Part shown: positions 7,952 to 16,417 of the stretch, piece after piece | How positions within the stretch are numbered: the first letter of the stretch is position 1 | Layout: every line of letters starts with the position of its first letter | Assembly: GCA_022402465.1 (NCBI GenBank) | Contig: JAKRSH010000042.1 | Span: forward strand, 1-64,000 | DNA: 64,000 nt | Reading direction: 5' to 3' | Source of the DNA: Leptospiraceae bacterium | Lineage (GTDB): Bacteria; Spirochaetota; Leptospiria; Leptospirales; Leptospiraceae | Notes under the pieces: model-generated | What the model was told of the DNA's origin: nothing | Databases searched by the model: none | Seen by the model: the letters and a program-made list of their open reading frames with translations, nothing else | Position numbers and translations under genes: made by a program

Positions 7952-8965
7952 TTATTTCGTATACAACCACTTCACTGCATTCTCATAGAACTCTGATTGG
8001 TCTCTTGAAGCTAGGATCTCCCAAGCTATCTTAAGATTTTTCTCGGATTCTTTTCTAAGCTCTCTACTGCATACCAATTTCAAAGTAGTATCAGACTCAG
8101 ATGAGAAATTGTAAGATAATTTACCAAGGCTACAAGCCTTTGTGATTTTTCCTTGAGAAACATAGCTCTTGGCAGATTCTCTCAAGCTTCTTTCTTTGTT
8201 CGCAAGATTTCCACTTATCGTAAAGTTCTCTATCGATTCATTATAATAACTCATTGACTTTAAATACTGAGCATACAAATAAATGGCATCAGAACGCTCT
8301 ATGGCTGTTAAATTCTCTTTATCCAAATACTCTGTTATGCGATCTGCTGTTTGAGAATCTTGTGTTTTCACTAGGATGGCAATTTTCAAAGAAGGTTTGG
8401 CAAGAGATTCGGGAAGATAAAAAAGGAGAGTCCTAAGTGCTTCATAATTAGAAGTATAATTTAGAATACTATAGCAGAATTCTAGTAATTTGGATGAATT
8501 TCTCTCGATCAAAATTTCTAGTAAGACAGATATATTTTCACTTGAAGGGTCAACTAATAAAGGATAGGTTGTATAAAAATCTGAAGAAGTGATTTGGTAG
8601 GCTTTGAACATTTCTTGGAGATTGTTTTGGTGTTCTTTTGATAATTTAAGTTGGGTTCCATATTTTGAATAATGACTTAGAAGTTCAGGATACTTTTTGT
8701 ATTTGCTATAGAGAAAGTACAAGCGGATTGAGGCTATCCTTCTCACGTCTTTGGCAATTGATCCAGAAAGCAATTGCTCATAAATTGGTATGGCAAAAAT
8801 GGGATAATCTTTTTCTAAATGGTAAGCATGTTCATAAAGATTAATACCTTCTGTCTTTACTGAATAAAGGGAATTAGTAAAGGTATGAGATAAAAATGTT
8901 ATAAGAAAAAATACAGCTAAAAATTTATTATTTTTTGATCCTAAGAATAGAAGAAGAGCATGCAT
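7952..8965 (-). CDS. Exported helical-repeat (TPR-like) protein
   Basis: The 337-residue product has a hydrophobic N-terminal segment (about residues 14-32) acting as a signal peptide or anchor, then a wholly helical region resembling degenerate tetratricopeptide repeats: 'YEHAYHLEKDYPIFAIPIYEQLL', 'AIYLYAQYLKSMSYYNESIENFTISG', 'NAVKWLYTK'. Such repeats usually mediate protein contacts. It starts 2 nt after the stop of the class A PBP gene on the same strand, so it is very likely translated with it and may help the PBP in the periplasm (inference from position). No enzyme motif is visible. Confidence 0.65.
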   Translation of the reverse strand: MHALLLFLGSKNNKFLAVFFLITFLSHTFTNSLYSVKTEGINLYEHAYHLEKDYPIFAIPIYEQLLSGSIAKDVRRIASIRLYFLYSKYKKYPELLSHYSKYGTQLKLSKEHQNNLQEMFKAYQITSSDFYTTYPLLVDPSSENISVLLEILIERNSSKLLEFCYSILNYTSNYEALRTLLFYLPESLAKPSLKIAILVKTQDSQTADRITEYLDKENLTAIERSDAIYLYAQYLKSMSYYNESIENFTISGNLANKERSLRESAKSYVSQGKITKACSLGKLSYNFSSESDTTLKLVCSRELRKESEKNLKIAWEILASRDQSEFYENAVKWLYTK

Positions 8966-8967
8966 AC

Positions 8968-11694
8968 TCAGAATAATTCCTGGAGCACTTCTCTATTTCC
9001 TGAGTTTGGTTCTGCAAAGCTACTGCATGAATCTTTTATGACATTGTCTTGAGTAAACCATTCCTGTCCTGGTGGACAATCTGTACAACTTGATTTGATT
9101 GGAAGGCATACTTTTGCAGATACAGCATAGATGGGCTTAGGAAATGATTCTGATTTCAAGTGTCTACCCTTGTCTCCGTAAGCCATGATCTCACCCCAGA
9201 GCGGAGCCGCAACTGTTCCACCGAGACCACTAGAACCCATTCCATACCTTGGGTTATCAAAGCCTGCCCAAACAGCCATAGCAATTCCAGGTCTCAGTCC
9301 AACAAACCAGGAATCTTTATAATCTTGGGTTGTTCCCGTTTTGCCTGCAAGAATTCCTTTGTAGCCAGAACTATACACTCCACTGGCTCGTCCACTATCC
9401 TTAAGAAGAGAAAGTATCACCTCAGAGGTATCTGCTTTCAATACCTTCCTCTCTTCATCTACTTTCAGATCAAATTCATCTTTGTTCTGATTTGTATAAA
9501 TCACTTTCCCACTGGGATCAGTGATTTTTCTAATAAGAAATGGACGAACTATTCGTCCTTCATTTCCAAAGGCAGAGAATGCAGATGCCATTTCGAGTGG
9601 AGATATTTCTAAGGTTCCTAGTGCAAGGGAAAGGTCATTGCGGAAGCGTTTGTTTTTCTCACGAGAATCTGGAAAGAAAAATTGTGAAAAATAATGATCT
9701 AAATTACTAAACCCAAGTTTCTCTGCAACTTGAACTGCGGCGGTGTTTTTGGATTTTGTTAGTGCATATCGTACGGAAATTTCTCCATCATAATTCTTTC
9801 CTAAATTGTCAGGCATCCAATTTGGCATACCTTGCACTCCACGAAAAATCAGGGGTGCATCCATAATTTTATCTGCAGTAGAAATCTTTCCTTCATTGAT
9901 AGCGGATGCGTATAAGATTGGTTTAATGGAAGAACCAGTTTGGCGACGCATTTGATTGACTCGATTGAATTGATTGTCCGATTTAAATTCATCCCCCCCA
10001 TGCATGAATAGTATTTCGCCAGTCTGAGGATTGATCGCAACAACGGCAGCTTGAAGACCAGATTGAACTTCAGCTTGGGTAGTATTTAATTCTGAGGAAG
10101 AAAAAAGTTCCATAGCTAAGTATGCATCATTCATTAATTTTCGAATCGCCAAAGTTTCAGGAGAAGCATTTTCATTGCTTTTTCTTAGAACTGTCTTTCG
10201 AACAGTTCCTCGCTTTTGGACATTTACAAGGTGGCGATGAACTATTTTCTCTAATTCTTCTTGGATTCCTTTTATGATGGTTGTCTCAACAATATACCCA
10301 CCTGAATCATAAATTTCATTGCTTCCATGAATTTTTTTGAGAACTTCTCTTACATGTTCAGTTACATAAGGAGCCAGGTCTTGGCGGTTTCCAAAAACAG
10401 TTTCGTTAGGTGACCTAACAGAAAACTTTGTATATATCTGATTGATTTCTTCATTTTTAATATCTTGGACTAAACCACGGTTCTTGAAAGCTTCAATGAT
10501 GTATTCCAATCGAATTTTAGAACCCTTAGGATTTTTTAAAGGTGAGTTTCGATTGGGAGCAGAAGGTAGTGTTGCAAGTAGAATCGCTTCGGATCGTTTC
10601 AATTCACTAGGATTTTCATTAAAATAAAATTTAATTCCTTCTCCAAATCCAAATGCTCCATGTCCAAGGTACACATTGTTCATGTAATATTCTAAGATCT
10701 CATCTTTACTGAGATATGCCTCTAATGCTAGGGCAAGTTCTAACTCTTTCCATTTTCTTGAAATGGTTTTGGATCTGTCATCCAAGAGAATTCTTGCAAG
10801 CTGCTGAGTAATAGTAGAAGCACCTTGTTTGTATCTTAAGTGAATAATATTTTGAAATAAAGCTCTCACAAGAGCATAGAAATCAATTCCACTGTGTGAA
10901 TAAAAATTTCTATCTTCTACATTCAGTAAGGCAATCTTTAGATTTTCGGGATAATCACTTAATTTTAAAGTACTTGTTCTCTTCTGAAAAATCTCAGATA
11001 CAACCTGTCCATTTCTATCTAGGATTTTGGTCGGCTTGCCTTTGGAGAGGCTTCCCAGAATTTCATTCATCTCCGATTTAAGTTGAAGAATCCCTGTACC
11101 CAAAATGGCTAGCATAATTCCTGTTAAGATTAATGTACTTAAGCCTGACCAATAAAGGTATTTCAACCAAGGAATATTTTGTGTATTATAGCTTTGGGAT
11201 TTAAAACTTTGGAATGATTTAGATCCAGTTCTATTCTCTTTTGGAATGAATAAATTTCTTAAGAAATTTTTAGATCCTTCTATCCACGAAAGAGTTTGTC
11301 CCAACCAACTAGACTGGGAGGATGATTTCTTGATTCTATCTTTTAAGCTTAAGAATGTAGGATTCTCAACCGGGATTTTCTTTTTTTCCCAAAGAGGAAT
11401 TTCTCTAGTGCTATTTTGATTTTGATTCCTTGTATTAGAATATTTTAAACTTGGATTGCTAGAATTTGAATTGCTTCTAAGTGGTGCCTTGGCAGGAGCT
11501 TCCATTCTTCTTGCTGGAATAATATCTTCAATTTGATACCCACCGTCCAAGAAACGGATGAGAGATTTTTCGTGACAAAGAGCACAAGAAATTCTATATT
11601 TTCCAGAGCTAGGAATAGGTTCAGGAAGTTTTGTAGATCCATTACAATGAGGACAGAGGAATCGATCTGAGCTGGATTTAATCTGACTTTCCAT
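8968..11694 (-). CDS. Class A penicillin-binding protein with N-terminal zinc ribbon
   Basis: This 908-residue bifunctional peptidoglycan synthase polymerises glycan strands (GT51 domain) and cross-links peptides (transpeptidase). Residues 14-40 hold a CxxC-x19-CxxC zinc-ribbon pattern (C14, C17, C37, C40), followed by a polar linker to about 175 and one membrane span (about 181-203). The GT51 domain has E260 in 'EDRNFYSH' and 'GASTITQQ' (291-298). The transpeptidase has S588-xx-K591, SKN (648-650) and KTG (785-787). The zinc ribbon should face the cytoplasm, which is unusual for a class A PBP. The ATG at 11694 overlaps the ChaN-like gene by 17 bp, and a TPR-like gene follows 2 nt after the stop. 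Confidence 0.93.
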   Translation of the reverse strand: MESQIKSSSDRFLCPHCNGSTKLPEPIPSSGKYRISCALCHEKSLIRFLDGGYQIEDIIPARRMEAPAKAPLRSNSNSSNPSLKYSNTRNQNQNSTREIPLWEKKKIPVENPTFLSLKDRIKKSSSQSSWLGQTLSWIEGSKNFLRNLFIPKENRTGSKSFQSFKSQSYNTQNIPWLKYLYWSGLSTLILTGIMLAILGTGILQLKSEMNEILGSLSKGKPTKILDRNGQVVSEIFQKRTSTLKLSDYPENLKIALLNVEDRNFYSHSGIDFYALVRALFQNIIHLRYKQGASTITQQLARILLDDRSKTISRKWKELELALALEAYLSKDEILEYYMNNVYLGHGAFGFGEGIKFYFNENPSELKRSEAILLATLPSAPNRNSPLKNPKGSKIRLEYIIEAFKNRGLVQDIKNEEINQIYTKFSVRSPNETVFGNRQDLAPYVTEHVREVLKKIHGSNEIYDSGGYIVETTIIKGIQEELEKIVHRHLVNVQKRGTVRKTVLRKSNENASPETLAIRKLMNDAYLAMELFSSSELNTTQAEVQSGLQAAVVAINPQTGEILFMHGGDEFKSDNQFNRVNQMRRQTGSSIKPILYASAINEGKISTADKIMDAPLIFRGVQGMPNWMPDNLGKNYDGEISVRYALTKSKNTAAVQVAEKLGFSNLDHYFSQFFFPDSREKNKRFRNDLSLALGTLEISPLEMASAFSAFGNEGRIVRPFLIRKITDPSGKVIYTNQNKDEFDLKVDEERKVLKADTSEVILSLLKDSGRASGVYSSGYKGILAGKTGTTQDYKDSWFVGLRPGIAMAVWAGFDNPRYGMGSSGLGGTVAAPLWGEIMAYGDKGRHLKSESFPKPIYAVSAKVCLPIKSSCTDCPPGQEWFTQDNVIKDSCSSFAEPNSGNREVLQELF

Positions 11695-12595
11695 CTTCTT
11701 TTAGTATCGGTTTATTCGTAAAAATTAGAAAGTCAGCAATTTTTCTTTCACTCTCTGTTTTGAGTTCTTCTGGCAATAAAGTAAGGGTCAGTGTTCGAAT
11801 TCCAGCCTTTCGAAGTCTATGGGTCAGCCCCAAACCATAGTCACTATGGAAACGACCATTTAAATGGAAAATCTTCCGTGAACTAATGAGTTGCTGGCTT
11901 GCAATTTTTTCAGTCATTCCAGCATCCCAAAAATTTTGGGCAAGAATAGTGTTCTCAACGCTTGCATGAGAACTATGACCTTGGAAGAGGTCTCTTAATT
12001 TTGTTTCATAGATAGAATTTCTATCTCGGAGAAGATTTTGGGGTAGAGGGTAGAGTCTTTCATTTTTTGGAAAATTTTTGTAGGCTGAAAATCCTTGCCT
12101 TGCAAGAGCATTTGCATACCTTCTTGGAGGATTCGCACAGATAACAGGAATTTGATTCTCTTTAGCCCATCTCACTAAGGGCAGATAATCTTTCTGGAAG
12201 TTATTCCAATATTTTGAATCATTTAAAAAGGCGGATTCAGATATACTTCCTGAAAGAAATTCATTTGTTGTTTCTTGTTGGTGCCATTCAAGCATTTCTA
12301 AAGAAAGAGTTAACGGATATTTTGTGGAAAGTTCTTGGAAAATCTTAAGTGTAATTTCATGTCCCTTTTCATCATTGTGTTCCTCACCAACAATTAGAAC
12401 ATCATGGTTTGCAAATTCCTTAGTTAGTAAGTCTAAATTAAACTTTGAAGATCCAAAATCTAAAACCAAAGCAGATTTGGAATCATTAATATTTAATTGG
12501 AATGTAGCTTCTTGGTTTGATTCAGCTATTAATTCTGAAAGAAAGCTAGATTGAATCAAAATCAGAAAAAAAAGTTGGATTATCGTTTTTTTCAT
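11678..12595 (-). CDS. ChaN-like (DUF399, Tiki-superfamily) exported protein
   Basis: This 305-residue protein has a signal peptide (about residues 1-24) and a ChaN/DUF399 domain: 'VLIVGEEHNDEKGHE' near residues 66-80, 'LEMLEWHQQETTNEFL' near 100-115, 'CANPPRRYANALARQGF' near 150, and a C-terminal 'LNGRFHSDYGLGLTHRLRKAG'. The conserved Glu/His residues match the family's metal or haem ligands; Campylobacter ChaN binds haem, and Tiki relatives are metalloproteases, so either role is possible. The signal has no Cys lipobox. The gene overlaps the downstream PBP gene by 17 bp, indicating translational coupling. Confidence 0.85.
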   Translation of the reverse strand: MKKTIIQLFFLILIQSSFLSELIAESNQEATFQLNINDSKSALVLDFGSSKFNLDLLTKEFANHDVLIVGEEHNDEKGHEITLKIFQELSTKYPLTLSLEMLEWHQQETTNEFLSGSISESAFLNDSKYWNNFQKDYLPLVRWAKENQIPVICANPPRRYANALARQGFSAYKNFPKNERLYPLPQNLLRDRNSIYETKLRDLFQGHSSHASVENTILAQNFWDAGMTEKIASQQLISSRKIFHLNGRFHSDYGLGLTHRLRKAGIRTLTLTLLPEELKTESERKIADFLIFTNKPILKEDGKSD

Positions 12596-12626
12596 AGTCT
12601 ATGTTAATAGTAGGAAATTTAGTTTT

Positions 12627-13064
12627 ATGTACAAGAAAGAATTATTATCTTTATCATTGATTTTTATTTTATTTTCCGGAATTTCAGCTGAAGAAAGTGT
12701 AAGCACGGAATTAACCAAGGTTGAGAATTTTTACAAAACCAAAAATAGCCCCGATCCTAATCCAGACACAATGATTCGTGAAAATCTTGCTTCAGCTTTG
12801 AAATTAGCTGTGATTCGTCATCTACCGAATGGGAAGCAGAAAGCGGATGCTATTCATAAAGAAACAATAAAGTTCGATCAAATTGAAGATAGCAATTTGG
12901 TAGTCACTGTTTTTGAAGACTATGTTTTTGAGTTTCGATTCGGAGCCAACCCAAGGAAATACCATATAAGTCCTGTCAGCCACAGGTATTTTAAGAAAGA
13001 TAAAGAATGGCAGAACTCAGGTTCAAAGCTAAATGAAAAGGTTGAGAAGAAACAAGAGAAGTAA
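12627..13064 (+). CDS. Small exported protein of unknown function
   Basis: The 145-residue product has a clear signal peptide (about residues 1-21, cleavage likely after 'GISA'). The mature part mixes helices and strands ('MIRENLASALKLAVIRHLPNG', 'LVVTVFEDYVFEFRFGANPRKYHISP') and ends in a Lys/Glu-rich tail. I recognise no family. Its promoter must lie in the 31-bp gap shared with the divergent ChaN-like gene, so the two promoters are probably back to back or overlap coding sequence. TAGGAAA precedes ATG 12627 as ribosome-binding site. The gene is separated from the nucleosidase-like gene by 69 bp containing a small hairpin. Confidence 0.6.
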   Translation: MYKKELLSLSLIFILFSGISAEESVSTELTKVENFYKTKNSPDPNPDTMIRENLASALKLAVIRHLPNGKQKADAIHKETIKFDQIEDSNLVVTVFEDYVFEFRFGANPRKYHISPVSHRYFKKDKEWQNSGSKLNEKVEKKQEK

Positions 13065-13097
13065 GCAACAATATTTTCTTTTCAGCTAAAGAAAGAA

Positions 13098-13126
13098 CCT
13101 CATCTTGGTATTTGACTTGGATGAGG
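13098..13126 (+). promoter_or_regulatory. Hairpin covering the ribosome-binding site of the nucleosidase-like gene
   Basis: CCTCATC (13098-13104) pairs perfectly with GATGAGG (13120-13126). The 3' arm contains GAGG, the probable Shine-Dalgarno sequence for the TTG start at 13134. The hairpin is followed by ATTTCTTTT. It could hide the ribosome-binding site or act as a weak terminator for the upstream gene. Confidence 0.4.
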
Positions 13127-13133
13127 ATTTCTT

Positions 13134-14051
13134 TTGCCAATACTACACACTGCACTCCATTCTGAAGCAAAAATTTTCAAAGAAGAATTCAATCTTTCTA
13201 AGATAGAATCCTATCGAAAGATCGAAATTTTTTCTAGAGATGATATTGTTCTTGTTGTAAGTGGAATTGGAAAGATTTCAACATCTATAGCCATATCTCT
13301 TGCATCAGCAATTAAGCCTAATTGTAGAGATTTTTATCTTAATTTTGGTATAGCAGGTTCAGCCAAGAAAGAACACGCATTAGGTGATTTGAGAATGATT
13401 GACAAGGTGGTTGATTTGGCTACGGATCGTTCTTACTTTTCTGATTTTCTGATTCAATCCGAACTCATTTCAGCAAGTCTTGGAACATCAGATTTGCCTG
13501 TTGCCAAAATCAATCCAATAGCTAAGGATGGATTGCAAAGCAATCTTTCCAAAATGAAATACATTCAGCCCAGTGAAAGTGATTTAGATTTGTATGATAT
13601 GGAAGCCTCAGCATTTTATCAATCTGCTATTTATTTTGCTGATTCACATAGAATTCATAGCTTGAAGATAGTATCAGATCATTTAGAAGGAATATATTGC
13701 AAGGCTGAAGATGTTGAAAATTGGGCAGAGCAACAAAAGGATAGAATTTTTACCTTTCTGGAAGAGAATAGAAATTTCTTAACTAAAGAATCCTCTTCAA
13801 AATATAAAATATCTAATCAGCCATCTGGTTTGATGAATTCTATACTGGAAGAAATCCAATCCAATCTTAGACTTACAGCTTCGCAAAAGTCGGAACTCAA
13901 AAAGGCATATGAATACTGGGACCACCATACTAAGCATAAGGATGATAGCTGGAAGAAATTTCTCTATGCAGACTCGGACAAAGTGAACAAAGCAGAAGGT
14001 AAGATTCGCTTACAACAAGTAATATCTACCTTTTATAACAGGGCCGGATAG
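13134..14051 (+). CDS. MTA/SAH nucleosidase-like protein with C-terminal extension
   Basis: This 305-residue protein has an N-terminal domain (about 1-215) of the nucleoside phosphorylase/MTAN superfamily. Seen: the catalytic-type Glu in 'ALHSEAKIF', 'LNFGIAGS' (ribose/phosphate loop), 'DLYDMEASAFYQSA' (the ME pair that binds ribose) and 'IVSDH' (the purine-site Asp). This fits cleavage of a nucleoside such as 5'-deoxyadenosine or methylthioadenosine. The last 90 residues are helical and charged, with no family recognised. The start is TTG 13134 after GAGG. The stop overlaps the GTG start of the radical SAM gene by 1 nt (TAGTG), so the two are translationally coupled. Confidence 0.7.
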   Translation: MPILHTALHSEAKIFKEEFNLSKIESYRKIEIFSRDDIVLVVSGIGKISTSIAISLASAIKPNCRDFYLNFGIAGSAKKEHALGDLRMIDKVVDLATDRSYFSDFLIQSELISASLGTSDLPVAKINPIAKDGLQSNLSKMKYIQPSESDLDLYDMEASAFYQSAIYFADSHRIHSLKIVSDHLEGIYCKAEDVENWAEQQKDRIFTFLEENRNFLTKESSSKYKISNQPSGLMNSILEEIQSNLRLTASQKSELKKAYEYWDHHTKHKDDSWKKFLYADSDKVNKAEGKIRLQQVISTFYNRAG

Positions 14052-15052
14052 TGAAACTTCCAAATTATTCGCATATTTACCTCGAAGAAAAGGCAAAATA
14101 TTCTCGTATAACAAACGATATACTTTCAAAATTGCCTAAATCTAAAGTCATACTTATCAAAGATTATAAAGAAATTTTCAATCGTCCTGGACAAGACTTC
14201 CAAGTTCAAAAACAAAGTCCCAAGCTTATACTTGCAAACAAAAAGGATCATTTTTTATATAAGGGATCTGATCTTGCTCCCGATTTCGGTGAGGATCACT
14301 TTTATTATAATTCTTTAGTTTTAAATTGCCCGTACAATTGTGACTATTGTTATCTTCAAGGAATGTATAGCTCTGGAAATATTGTAATTTTTGTAAATAT
14401 TGATGATTTCTTTCAAGCTACCGAAGAGAAGTTGCAAGAACTAGGAAGGCTCTATCTTTGTTTATCCTATGATACCGATCTTTTAGGTATGGAATCATGG
14501 ATAGGATATTCAAAGTTATGGATAGAATTTGCCAGAAGTCGTCCCAATCTTATCCTAGAGTTAAGAACTAAGTCAGCAAATGCAAAAGCCTTGGAGGGAT
14601 GCAAGCCAATAGAAAATTTAATTCTAGCTTGGACCCTCTCCCCTGATGTTGTAGTCACTAACTTTGAGAAGAAAACTGCAAGTCTAAGCGCAAGAATAAG
14701 AGCGATGAAAGCTGCCGTGGATATTGGCTGGAAGGTTAGAATCTGTATAGATCCTATACTAGATTTTCCTGGCTGGCAAGACGCATATGCTCAGTTAGTT
14801 GAAACTTTGGAGAAGTCCAAGATTCTCGATCGAGTCGAACAGATTAGTTTAGGAACTTTTCGAATGAACAAGGATTATTTTGTAAGAATTCGGAAGAATC
14901 GCAAGTCGGATTCAAGTTTATTTCTCAATGAGTTTGTAATTGAGCAAGGAGCTGTATTCTACCCACTTGCAAGTCGAGAAAGATTAATCGATCATTTGCA
15001 AGAAAATTTGGCGATCAAATCAAATTCTAATATTTACTTTCGGGATTATTAA
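14051..15052 (+). CDS. Spore photoproduct lyase-like radical SAM protein
   Basis: The 333-residue protein carries the radical SAM cluster motif C-x3-C-x2-C in 'NCPYNCDYCYLQG' (about residues 95-107), followed by 'VIFVNIDDFF'. This combination is typical of the spore photoproduct lyase (SPL) family rather than generic radical SAM proteins. SPL reverses the thymine dimer of UV-damaged spores; this organism is not expected to form spores, so the substrate may be another DNA lesion. A Cys lies shortly before 'DTDLLGME', near where SPL keeps its H-donor Cys (from memory, not an alignment). The GTG start overlaps the stop of the nucleosidase-like gene. Confidence 0.85.
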   Translation: MKLPNYSHIYLEEKAKYSRITNDILSKLPKSKVILIKDYKEIFNRPGQDFQVQKQSPKLILANKKDHFLYKGSDLAPDFGEDHFYYNSLVLNCPYNCDYCYLQGMYSSGNIVIFVNIDDFFQATEEKLQELGRLYLCLSYDTDLLGMESWIGYSKLWIEFARSRPNLILELRTKSANAKALEGCKPIENLILAWTLSPDVVVTNFEKKTASLSARIRAMKAAVDIGWKVRICIDPILDFPGWQDAYAQLVETLEKSKILDRVEQISLGTFRMNKDYFVRIRKNRKSDSSLFLNEFVIEQGAVFYPLASRERLIDHLQENLAIKSNSNIYFRDY

Positions 15053-15079
15053 TAAAATTGAAGATCTATAAAATTTAAA

Positions 15080-16414
15080 ATGAAAAAACAAATAGAAGGA
15101 AAACTAACCAAAGGATCAATTGCACAGCATGTAATCAAGATGTCTCTTGCTGCAAGTGTTGGACTAGCTGCTATTTTTCTTGTAGATTTAATTGATATTT
15201 ATTTCCTAAGTTTACTTGGTAAGGATGAAATTACAGCAGCAGTTGGTTATGCGAGTACTATCATCTTCTTTACAACATCACTTTCTATAGGCTTTGCCAT
15301 TGTTATGACAGCATTAGTCTCAAGATCCATAGGTGAAAGAGATCATGAGATAGCAAGTCGTTGGATGACAAATGTTTTTGCTTTGACTATCATCATCACA
15401 ACTCCTATCGCTATACTTATTTGGATTTTCATTCCATTTTGTTTGGAGTTGCTTGGAGCCCAAGGTTCAAGCTTAGATATGGCTTCCGCCTATCTACGTA
15501 TCTTGATTCCTTCTGCTCCCATATTGGGCTTTGCGATGTCTTCTGCCTCCGTGCTTCGTTCCTTAGGTGATGCAAAAAGAGCAATGTTAGCTACAGTAGG
15601 TGGTGCATTCGTCAATGCAGTTTTCGATCCAATTTTTATTTTCACCTTGGATTTGGGAATTGAAGGAGCAGCCTATGCTACAGTCCTTGCTCGTTTATCG
15701 GTCTTCTATCTTGCTTTTTATCCTGTGAAGAAATACCATGATATGCATATTTACTTTGATTGGAGATTGTTTAAGAAAGATCTGAGACCAATGATACAAA
15801 TTTTTGTTCCTGCTGTTCTTACGAATCTAGCTACTCCAATTGGAAATGCCTATGTTATGTTCGCCATATCTAAGTTTGGTGAATCTGCTGTTGCAGGAAT
15901 CTCTGTAATAGGTCGATTGACTCCAGTTGCATTCGCTGTTGTCTATGCTACATCAGGAGCTGTTGGTCCAATAATTGGTCAGAATTATGGTGCTAAGTAC
16001 ATAGATAGAGTACAAGAGACCTTGTCGAAAACCCTACAGTTTTTACTGCTGTATGTTATCTTGACGTCAATAATTCTTTGGCTTCTAGCTGATACAATAG
16101 CAGCCTCCTTTCACTTAGATGCAGAAGGTAGAGAATTGGTAATCCTATTTTGTAAATATATTTCTATTACTTTTTTCTTAAATGGTGCTATCTTTGTTTC
16201 CAATGCAGCATATAATAATTTAGGCAAAGCAAAAGTATCAACTTATATTAATTTTGCGAAAGCAACAATCTTTACTATGCCCTTTGTCTATTTTGGAGCA
16301 GAATACTATGGAGCAATAGGAATCTTAGTGGGGCAGGCTCTAGGCGCAAGTATTATTGGTATTGCCGCAATACTATACGCCTTCCAGTTTATTCGAAACT
16401 TGAAATCTAATTAG
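15080..16414 (+). CDS. MATE family multidrug/Na+-driven efflux transporter
   Basis: This 444-residue protein has about 12 predicted membrane spans in two homologous halves, as in the MATE/DinF family of cation-antiport exporters. Seen: the N-terminal 'GSIAQHVIKMSLAASVGLAAIFLVDLIDIYFLSLLG', a first-half 'AVGYASTIIFF', 'ALVSRSIGERDHEIA' and a second-half 'GISVIGRLTPVAFAVVYATSGAVGPIIGQNYGA'. Substrates of this family include organic cations, dyes and antibiotics; they cannot be told from sequence. It lies 27 bp after the radical SAM gene and may belong to its transcript. It ends 3 bp from a convergent lipoprotein gene. Confidence 0.9.
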   Translation: MKKQIEGKLTKGSIAQHVIKMSLAASVGLAAIFLVDLIDIYFLSLLGKDEITAAVGYASTIIFFTTSLSIGFAIVMTALVSRSIGERDHEIASRWMTNVFALTIIITTPIAILIWIFIPFCLELLGAQGSSLDMASAYLRILIPSAPILGFAMSSASVLRSLGDAKRAMLATVGGAFVNAVFDPIFIFTLDLGIEGAAYATVLARLSVFYLAFYPVKKYHDMHIYFDWRLFKKDLRPMIQIFVPAVLTNLATPIGNAYVMFAISKFGESAVAGISVIGRLTPVAFAVVYATSGAVGPIIGQNYGAKYIDRVQETLSKTLQFLLLYVILTSIILWLLADTIAASFHLDAEGRELVILFCKYISITFFLNGAIFVSNAAYNNLGKAKVSTYINFAKATIFTMPFVYFGAEYYGAIGILVGQALGASIIGIAAILYAFQFIRNLKSN

Positions 16415-16417
16415 AGT

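Noticed and set aside
9160-9612. 150-residue open frame on the plus strand inside the class A PBP gene
   Set aside because: It is antisense to a gene with clear GT51 and transpeptidase motifs, has no recognisable domain and no ribosome-binding site.
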